Under the pieces are notes generated by a model, which did no database searches, was not told the DNA's origin, and was given only the letters and a program-made list of their open reading frames with translations. A stretch of DNA of 10,592 nt, taken from assembly GCA_030146905.1 (NCBI GenBank), contig JASLAV010000385.1, positions 1 to 10,592 on the forward strand, written 5' to 3'. A program made the position numbers and the translations under genes. Of this stretch, positions 6,485-10,592 are shown piece by piece; the first letter of the stretch is position 1, and each line of letters begins with the position of its first letter. The stretch is from Lentzea sp. (GTDB lineage: Bacteria > Actinomycetota > Actinomycetes > Mycobacteriales > Pseudonocardiaceae).

Positions 6485-7227
6485 GCTACGTGTTGGACCG
6501 GCGGATCACTCAGACCTTCGTGGAGCTGGCGGACACGCTCGTGTTGCAGTTCGACGCCATCGACTTCCTGCAGACCCTGACCGAACGGTGTGCCGAGCTG
6601 CTGGACATCGACGCGGTCGGAATCCTGCTGACCGACCAGCGGGGAGCCCTGAGCCTGGTGGCCGCGTCCACCGAGCAGGCTCGGATGCTGGAGCTGTTCC
6701 AGCTGCAGGACCAGGAAGGCCCCTGTCTGGACTGCATCCGCACCGGACATCCGGTGAGGTGCGACGATCTGGGCGCGGAGCCGCAGCGCTGGCCCCGATT
6801 CACAGCCATGGCGCGTGAGCAGGGATTCTCCGCCGTTCACGCGGTGCCGATGCGGCTGCGTGAGCAGATCGTCGGCGCACTGAACCTGTTCCGGAACTCG
6901 CCTGGCGCCATCCCGGAGGACGCGGTCGAACTGGCCCAGTCCTTTGCCAACATCGCGACGATCAGCATCCTCCAGGTGCGAGCGCTGCGGCACAACGAGA
7001 TGGTCACCGAACAACTGCAGAACGCGCTCAACAGCCGCATCGTCATCGAGCAGGCCAAGGGCATCCTGACCGAGCGCCTGCAGATCGATATCGCGGACGC
7101 GTTCTCCCTGCTGCGCAACCACGCCCGCAACAACAACCAGCTCCTGTCAGAGGTCGCGCAGCAGGTCGTTTCGCGATCACCGGAGATCACCGAGCTGATG
7201 AGGGACAACAGGACCCGACGCCCGTAA
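6481..7227 (+). CDS. GAF-ANTAR transcription antiterminator, second of a tandem pair
   Basis: The 248-residue product starts at GTG 6481 within the 4-base overlap GTGA, so it probably depends on translation of the upstream gene; its own ribosome binding site is poor. A GAF domain occupies about residues 12-168, with the well-known signature QEGPCLDCIRTGHPV (Cys82, Cys85) and a third cysteine at 94. The canonical ANTAR domain spans about 182-236: NSRIVIEQAKGILTERLQID, FSLLRNHARNNNQLLSEVAQ. This one looks fully functional for RNA binding. Having a canonical and a divergent member made together suggests a heterodimer, since ANTAR proteins act as dimers; that is inference. Its RNA targets are unknown. 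Confidence 0.88.
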   Translation: MSYVLDRRITQTFVELADTLVLQFDAIDFLQTLTERCAELLDIDAVGILLTDQRGALSLVAASTEQARMLELFQLQDQEGPCLDCIRTGHPVRCDDLGAEPQRWPRFTAMAREQGFSAVHAVPMRLREQIVGALNLFRNSPGAIPEDAVELAQSFANIATISILQVRALRHNEMVTEQLQNALNSRIVIEQAKGILTERLQIDIADAFSLLRNHARNNNQLLSEVAQQVVSRSPEITELMRDNRTRRP

Positions 7228-7244
7228 GAGCGGCGCACGACCCA

Positions 7245-7496
7245 TCAGCGCAGGTTCGGTGGTGCTGAGAGCACTTCGCGCGTCGGGAGCCGGTAACCCG
7301 TTCGCAGTGGGCATTCATTGCGGGGTGCCTGCGGCGCGCTGGTGATGACGTGCAGATCATCGGACTGGAAGACGGCGTCGAACGTCTGGCTGTACTTGCC
7401 GTCGCGGCAGCGAAGCAGGAAGCGCAGCGTTTCCATCCGGTGTCCGAGGTCGCCGGCGAGGTCCCTGGCTTGGCTGTGTCGTCCATTCGTGGGTTG
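7245..7496 (-). pseudogene. Integrase-fold (rve) transposase, decayed C-terminal fragment
   Basis: Reading the minus strand from about 7496 gives SQARDLAGDLGHRMETLRFL, LRCRDGKYSQTFDAVFQSDD and LHVITSAPQAPR. A one-base shift then gives MNAHCERVTGS, and another gives REVLSAP. This matches the C-terminal half of actinobacterial rve-type transposases (IS481/IS3-like, 'RFLIRDRDxKYTxAFDAVF...APRxNAHCERxxGxLRREVLD'). In that alignment the first Asp of the RDRD motif is replaced by Cys. With two frame changes and no start or N-terminus, it is a pseudogene. The N-terminal half of a similar transposase lies on the same strand at 9612-9909. Confidence 0.75.
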
Positions 7497-7693
7497 GGCG
7501 AGAAGTGACGCCGGTGATGTGCAGGCTGCGGGTGCCGGGTTCGAGGAACCCACGTCAGCCTGGTACGGCGTGGGGCCGGGTCGATGCCCGCGCTGTGCGG
7601 ACAGGATGCTCAAAACGGTGGCACCCCGCTCCATCAGCGACGACGACTTTTCGAGTGGTGCGGGGTCCGTCGCCGCACCCCGGCGGCGACTGT
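7497..7693. other. Short intergenic stretch
   Basis: No gene supported. It includes an inverted repeat GGGTTC (7537-7542)/GAACCC (7546-7551) that resembles a tRNA T-arm only superficially. It lies between the transposase fragment and the terminator of the glycine-rich gene. Confidence 0.4.
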
Positions 7694-7746
7694 CCACCAC
7701 GGCCCTGGGCTTGCGGCGGGTGACCGCGTGCCCAGGGCCGTGGTGG
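7694..7746 (-). terminator. Perfect 17-bp stem terminator of the glycine-rich repeat gene
   Basis: CCACCACGGCCCTGGGC (7694-7710) is the exact reverse complement of GCCCAGGGCCGTGGTGG (7730-7746), with a 19-base loop that can form a small inner GCGG/CCGC stem. It begins 20 bases past the stop of the minus-strand gene at 7767. No T-run follows on either strand. A stem this long and perfect is a strong factor-independent terminator, or an RNA 3'-end protector, by actinomycete standards. Confidence 0.8.
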
Positions 7747-7766
7747 TTCTGCGTCAATGCTTTCGG

Positions 7767-8918
7767 TCAGCAGGAGCAGACGCCACCGTTGTTGACACCG
7801 GCTACGCCGTCGGGGCCGGCGATGCCGGGGGACCCGTTGACGATGGTGGCGCCGGCTTCGACGGTGCCGGTGTTGCCCAGGCCGCCCGCGCCCGCTGCTC
7901 CGCCGAGACCGCCGGCGCCGCCGGGGCCGCTGCACCCGGTGCCGCCGTTGCCGCCGGCACCGCCGTTACCGCCGTTGCCGCCTGTGACGGTGATGGCATC
8001 GGCACCGAGACCTCCGTTGCCGGCTCCCGTGTTGCCGATACCGCCCGCGCCGCCCGCTCCGCCGACGCCGCCCGCTCCGCCGCCGCTGCCGCAGCCGCCG
8101 ACACCACCCGCGGCACCGGCTCCGCCCGCACCGCCGGTGGCGGTGACGGTGTCGAGACCAGCGTCGGCAGTGCCACCGTTGACGGTGCCGGAGTTGCCGA
8201 CGCCGCCGACACCGGCCGCGCCGCCGATGCCACCGGCACCCGCGCCACCCGCCGTGGCGCCGCCGTTGCCACCAAGCGCGCCCAGGCCGCCGTTGCCGCC
8301 CTTACCGCCGGTGGCGTTGACGGTGTCGTTGCCCGCCCCACCGTGGATCAGTCCGGCGTTGCCCGCCCCGCCAACGCCGCCCACGCCGCCGTTGCCGCCG
8401 GCGCCTCCGGCACCACTGGCCAACCCGGTCCCGCCGGCCCCGCCGTTGCCGCCGTTGCCACCCGCACCACCGGTGACGGTGATGCTGTCGGTGCCCGCGC
8501 CGCCGTCGATGATCCCGGTGCCGCCGACGGCGACACCGCCGCCCGTTCCGACGCCGCCGTTGCCGCCGGCGCTGCCGGCCGGGGTGCCCAGGGTGCCGTT
8601 CGCACCAGGAGCCCCGTTCGGGCCGGCGACACCCGCGACGCCGGTGACGGTGATGGTGTCGTTGCCGCCGAGGCCGTTGACGGTCCCGTTGACCGGACCG
8701 CCGGTGATGGTGATGATGTTGTTGGCCGAGGTGCCGTCGAGGACCTGGCCGGCGGGTATGCCGGCGGTGCAGACGAAGTTGTTGCCAGTTTGCGTGCACC
8801 CCGGCGGGATCGCCTGGGCCGTGCCCGGTGCCACCAAGGCGAACCCGGCCACCGCGCCCAAACCGATCAGAGCCCGGCCCAAACGGCGGGCCGTGCCTGC
8901 GCGTGCTGTTGAAGTCAT
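7767..8918 (-). CDS. Secreted glycine-rich repeat protein with RTX-like GGxGxD motifs and a C-terminal CxC
   Basis: The 383-residue product starts at ATG 8918-8916, preceded by GGAGAG about 7 bases away. A longer reading upstream lacks such a site and would bury the signal peptide. The signal peptide (MTSTARAGTARRLGR, hydrophobic to about residue 30) has a likely cut after GTAQA at 36. The mature head has two cysteines (PPGC and NFVC) and is followed by five repeats of about 52-80 residues at 83-139, 140-193, 194-251, 252-303 and 304-383. Each repeat opens with a G-x-G-x-D-T/S-I/V-T/N-V/A-T-G strand like RTX nonapeptides (GAGNDTVNA, GAGTDSITV, GGNDTITV). It then runs into a GGxGGx stretch that resembles polyglycine-II or PE_PGRS-type sequence, usually closing with GNxGTVxGG. 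It ends NNGGVCSC. No sortase motif or membrane anchor is visible. A secreted, possibly calcium-binding surface or matrix protein is likely; function is unproven. A decayed paralogue lies at 3885-4148. Confidence 0.82.
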   Translation of the reverse strand: MTSTARAGTARRLGRALIGLGAVAGFALVAPGTAQAIPPGCTQTGNNFVCTAGIPAGQVLDGTSANNIITITGGPVNGTVNGLGGNDTITVTGVAGVAGPNGAPGANGTLGTPAGSAGGNGGVGTGGGVAVGGTGIIDGGAGTDSITVTGGAGGNGGNGGAGGTGLASGAGGAGGNGGVGGVGGAGNAGLIHGGAGNDTVNATGGKGGNGGLGALGGNGGATAGGAGAGGIGGAAGVGGVGNSGTVNGGTADAGLDTVTATGGAGGAGAAGGVGGCGSGGGAGGVGGAGGAGGIGNTGAGNGGLGADAITVTGGNGGNGGAGGNGGTGCSGPGGAGGLGGAAGAGGLGNTGTVEAGATIVNGSPGIAGPDGVAGVNNGGVCSC

Positions 8919-9060
8919 GATCACTCTCCACCCGTGGGTGGGTCCGGGCCGATGCGCGGACCCGCAAGGGTAATCCGAATGACCGGGGTCCGGAGTCACG
9001 TGGTCGACGCTGCCTGGAATTAGAACGCAGAGTCGGACAAACACCCTTCGTCGATCACGC
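8919..9060 (-). promoter_or_regulatory. Upstream region of the glycine-rich repeat gene
   Basis: This holds the 5' untranslated region, the ribosome binding site GGAGAG just before ATG 8918, and CGACGAAGGG on the minus strand (9044-9053), 126 bases before the start. The same 10-mer occurs twice upstream of the secreted beta-helix gene. TTGTCC and TAATTC are seen but at the wrong spacing for a sigma70 promoter. Confidence 0.4.
9044..9053 (-). promoter_or_regulatory. Candidate regulatory repeat CGACGAAGGG, third copy
   Basis: Plus strand CCCTTCGTCG, read toward the glycine-rich gene as CGACGAAGGG. This is the same sequence and the same orientation to transcription as the two copies at 2246 and 2288. 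Confidence 0.35.
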
Positions 9061-9156
9061 TTCACCATCTGGCGGCGTGAGGGGAAGGTACATCGTGGAT
9101 GAACACTCCGATGCGACGGAATTTCGCCCGGATGCGAGGAAAGTTGACCTCGTCAA

Positions 9157-9277
9157 GGTTTCCATTCCACTTCGACTGCCCCGATGAATTCGCCGGGTTT
9201 CTACTCCATTTCGATTTTTCCGGGCAGGTCGAAGGTGAGGTGGAAACATCGGACACCGCCGACTTCGGCGAAGTGTC
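9157..9277. repeat. Cluster of direct and inverted repeats able to form stem-loops
   Basis: Two direct copies of GGTTTCYAYTCCAYTTCGA (9157-9175 and 9196-9214) lie 39 bases apart. They match at 16 of 19 positions, and all three differences are C/T transitions. An inverted, looser copy (9229-9247) lets 9158-9181 fold back on 9222-9247 with small bulges. A second hairpin follows: GACAC-CGCCG (9252-9261), loop ACTT, CGGCG-aa-GTGTC (9266-9277). A plus-strand frame crosses it (9099-9347) but has weak codon bias. It could be a structured RNA, an IS end or a repeat family; identity unknown. Confidence 0.55.
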
Positions 9278-9611
9278 GGACGTGGGACGACTTGTGCAGT
9301 GGCCGTTTTTGATCATCCCTGCAGCTCACACCGTCGAACGTCACTGACCGCGTGGTCACCGTCCAGGCGTCCACAGGCGGGAATTGACGTGGACCATGGC
9401 TCTGGTGGCGTCGTGGCGATAAATTTCAAACTGAACGAACGCAGTCTTCCGTCGCTTATTCGTGATCAATCTTGGAATCTCGCCGCGCGGCCATCGGGGT
9501 GCAAATATCGAGACCGTCCGGAGTGGCGTTCTCCGACCGAGTCCGAAATGGTCGTTGAAGACCTCGTGCCGCCGGTCCTCTGCTCGGCGGACCTACGAGT
9601 CCTGGCGGGCT
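9278..9611. other. Non-coding stretch between the repeat cluster and the transposase remnant
   Basis: No gene is supported. An AT-richer patch at about 9416-9480 stands out from the surroundings. It may be further decayed transposase sequence, but I could not align it to the family. Confidence 0.35.
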
Positions 9612-9909
9612 GCGGGCAGAGGCCCCGGATCCTCGGCGGCAGGTCGTCGTGATCCGCTCGGCTGTCGGATCGATTCCGGCGTCCTTGAGGATCTGTCACA
9701 CCGTGGACGCGGCGACCTTGCTGCCGAGCACGAGCAGCTCGCCGTGGACGCGGTGGTAGCCCTAGGTAGGTTCTCCATGCCAGGCGCGGCACCAGGAGCC
9801 GGATCGAGCGGATGGTGTGTAGACGGCCGGGACGTCTGGGGTGGGATCTAATCGTGTGGTGTCGTGCGATGAGGTCCCGATGCCATCGGAATCTGATTCT
9901 CTCTGCGAG
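9612..9909 (-). pseudogene. Integrase-fold (rve) transposase, decayed N-terminal fragment
   Basis: Minus-strand translation gives RFRWHRDLIARHHTIRSHPR and RPGRLHTIRSIRLLVPRLA. After a frame change it gives GYHRVHGELLVLGSKVAAST and then V-stop-QILKDAGIDPTAERITTT. This matches the N-terminal helix-turn-helix and linker of actinobacterial rve-type transposases ('ILRWHRDL...RRPGRP...LVxRLARENPxWGYRRVHGELxxLGxKVAASTVWxILKDAGIDPAP'). The conserved Trp of STVWQIL is a TGA stop (9696-9698), one base from TGG. With a frameshift, an internal stop and no catalytic domain, it is dead. The missing middle and the C-terminal half would continue toward lower coordinates, where such a half is found at 7245-7496. 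It ends 84 bases before the polyketide synthase gene and is divergent from it. Confidence 0.75.
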
Positions 9910-9992
9910 GGGTCGTTCCTCTGCCGACGTTGAAGCATCGGCGGCAGGCGTCACCTGATGGGTTGGTTATCCGAGTGAGGTCCTGTGCTGGC

Positions 9993-10592
9993 ATGGATTT
10001 GACACTCCCGGTCCGAAATGATTCCACCGTGCTGGACAAGATCGCAATTGTGGGCGTGGCATGTCGTTTTCCCGGTGGGGTCAGCGATCTGGAGGGGCTG
10101 TGGTCGCTGCTGGCCGCAGGGCGTGAGGCGGTCGGGGCGCCGCCGCCGAACCGGTTCGACGTAGAGCGGTACTGGGACTCCAATCAAATGCGGCCGGGTA
10201 AGTCCTACACGTTCGCGGGTGGTTATCTCGACGACATCACCGGGTTCGACGCGAACTTCTTCGGGATCAGTCCGCGTGAGGCGGTGTGCATTGATCCACA
10301 ACAGCGGCTGTTGCTGGAATTGGGCATCGAGGCGCTTGACGACGCCGGGATCGACCCGGAGGCGCTGGCGGGTACGGATGCCGCCGTGTTCGTCGGTGTG
10401 TCCGCGCTGGACTACGGCGGACAGCAAATGCTGATGCCGTCCGCGGTGGGTCCCTATACGAATTCCGGAGCCGCGCTGTCCAACACGGCGAACCGGCTGT
10501 CCTACCAGCTCGACATACATGGACCCAGTCTGAAGGTGGACACGGCGTGCGCCTCGTCGCTGAACGCGGTCCATCTGGCCTGCGAGCACCTC
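9993..10592 (+). CDS. Type I polyketide synthase, ketosynthase domain (5' end only)
   Basis: The frame is open from ATG 9993 to the window edge (200 codons); GAGTGAGG lies 12 bases upstream. The protein begins MDLTLPVRNDSTVLD and goes straight into the ketosynthase fold: KIAIVGVACRFPGG (residues 16-29), YLDDITGFDANFFGISPREA, IDPQQRLLLELGIEALDDAG, ANRLSYQLDIHGPSLKVDTA, then CASSLNAVHLACEHL. The nucleophile that makes the acyl thioester is Cys186 in DTACASS; the two catalytic histidines lie beyond the window. The absence of a coiled-coil docking segment before the KS suggests a first, stand-alone or iterative subunit rather than one that docks to a previous PKS. The usual 'ISPREAxxMDPQQ' is here ISPREAVCIDPQQ, a small deviation. 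Domains after KS, and hence the product, cannot be seen. Confidence 0.92.
   Translation, partial: MDLTLPVRNDSTVLDKIAIVGVACRFPGGVSDLEGLWSLLAAGREAVGAPPPNRFDVERYWDSNQMRPGKSYTFAGGYLDDITGFDANFFGISPREAVCIDPQQRLLLELGIEALDDAGIDPEALAGTDAAVFVGVSALDYGGQQMLMPSAVGPYTNSGAALSNTANRLSYQLDIHGPSLKVDTACASSLNAVHLACEHL

Noticed and set aside
5887..7122. 411-codon minus-strand open frame opposite the GAF-ANTAR pair
   Set aside because: Shadow of two well-recognised plus-strand genes; no family features on the minus side.
7537..7551. GGGTTC/GAACCC resembling a tRNA T-arm or an attachment site
   Set aside because: No other tRNA arms fit around it, and the loop does not match the usual GTTCGAA pattern.
7767..8918. 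CRISPR-like or short tandem repeat array in the GCC-rich stretch
   Set aside because: The repeats are imperfect and in coding phase, and spacers are not constant; they come from GGxGGx codons.
7318..8973. Long plus-strand open frame rich in proline and alanine across the glycine-rich gene
   Set aside because: It is the antisense of GGxGGx codons, which read as Pro-rich on the other strand. The minus frame has a signal peptide, a ribosome binding site, a terminator and a paralogue.
9099..9347. Plus-strand 82-residue open frame over the repeat cluster
   Set aside because: Third-position GC is weak for this genome, the ribosome binding site is poor, no family is recognised, and hairpins and repeats explain the region better. 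Not fully excluded.
9951..10589. Minus-strand open frame opposite the ketosynthase
   Set aside because: The plus strand encodes an unmistakable ketosynthase with its active-site motif.

Overview
The window is high-GC DNA with actinomycete features: GTG starts, GC-rich codon use, GAF-ANTAR regulators, a TPR regulator of the actinobacterial type, IS5- and IS701-like elements, and the start of a modular polyketide synthase. I infer an antibiotic-producing actinomycete, possibly of the Pseudonocardiales, but the species cannot be named from the sequence. The setting looks like the ragged edge of a polyketide biosynthetic cluster, littered with mobile-element remains.

Layout. (1) 1-1822 is mobile DNA. 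It holds the 5' part of an IS5-like transposase on the minus strand (1-357) and a nearly full-length but frameshifted IS701-type element (388-1818) with recognisable ends. (2) 1823-2146 looks like a scrap of a tyrosine-integrase gene. (3) 2510-3532 carries two plus-strand genes: a secreted beta-helix-like protein, and a 35-residue, very hydrophobic glycine-zipper peptide with an excellent ribosome binding site. A hairpin terminator follows. (4) 3885-4148 is a frameshifted remnant of a glycine-rich repeat protein whose intact paralogue lies at 7767-8918 on the other strand. (5) 4639-7227 is a plus-strand regulatory block: a TPR regulator-like protein without a DNA-binding domain, then two GAF-ANTAR proteins that overlap by 4 bases. 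(6) 7245-9909 on the minus strand holds two separated, decayed pieces of an integrase-fold (rve) transposase. The intact gene for the secreted glycine-rich repeat protein, its 17-bp perfect-stem terminator and a repeat-rich stretch lie between them. (7) 9993-10592 is the beginning of a type I polyketide synthase whose ketosynthase domain runs off the end of the window.

How the parts may work together. The intact non-mobile genes fall into a secreted/surface group (beta-helix protein, small membrane peptide, glycine-rich repeat protein) and a cytoplasmic regulatory group (TPR, GAF-ANTAR pair). A 10-mer, CGACGAAGGG, occurs twice upstream of the beta-helix gene and once, in the matching orientation, upstream of the glycine-rich gene. 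It is a candidate shared control site. No link between these groups and the polyketide synthase can be shown from sequence alone.
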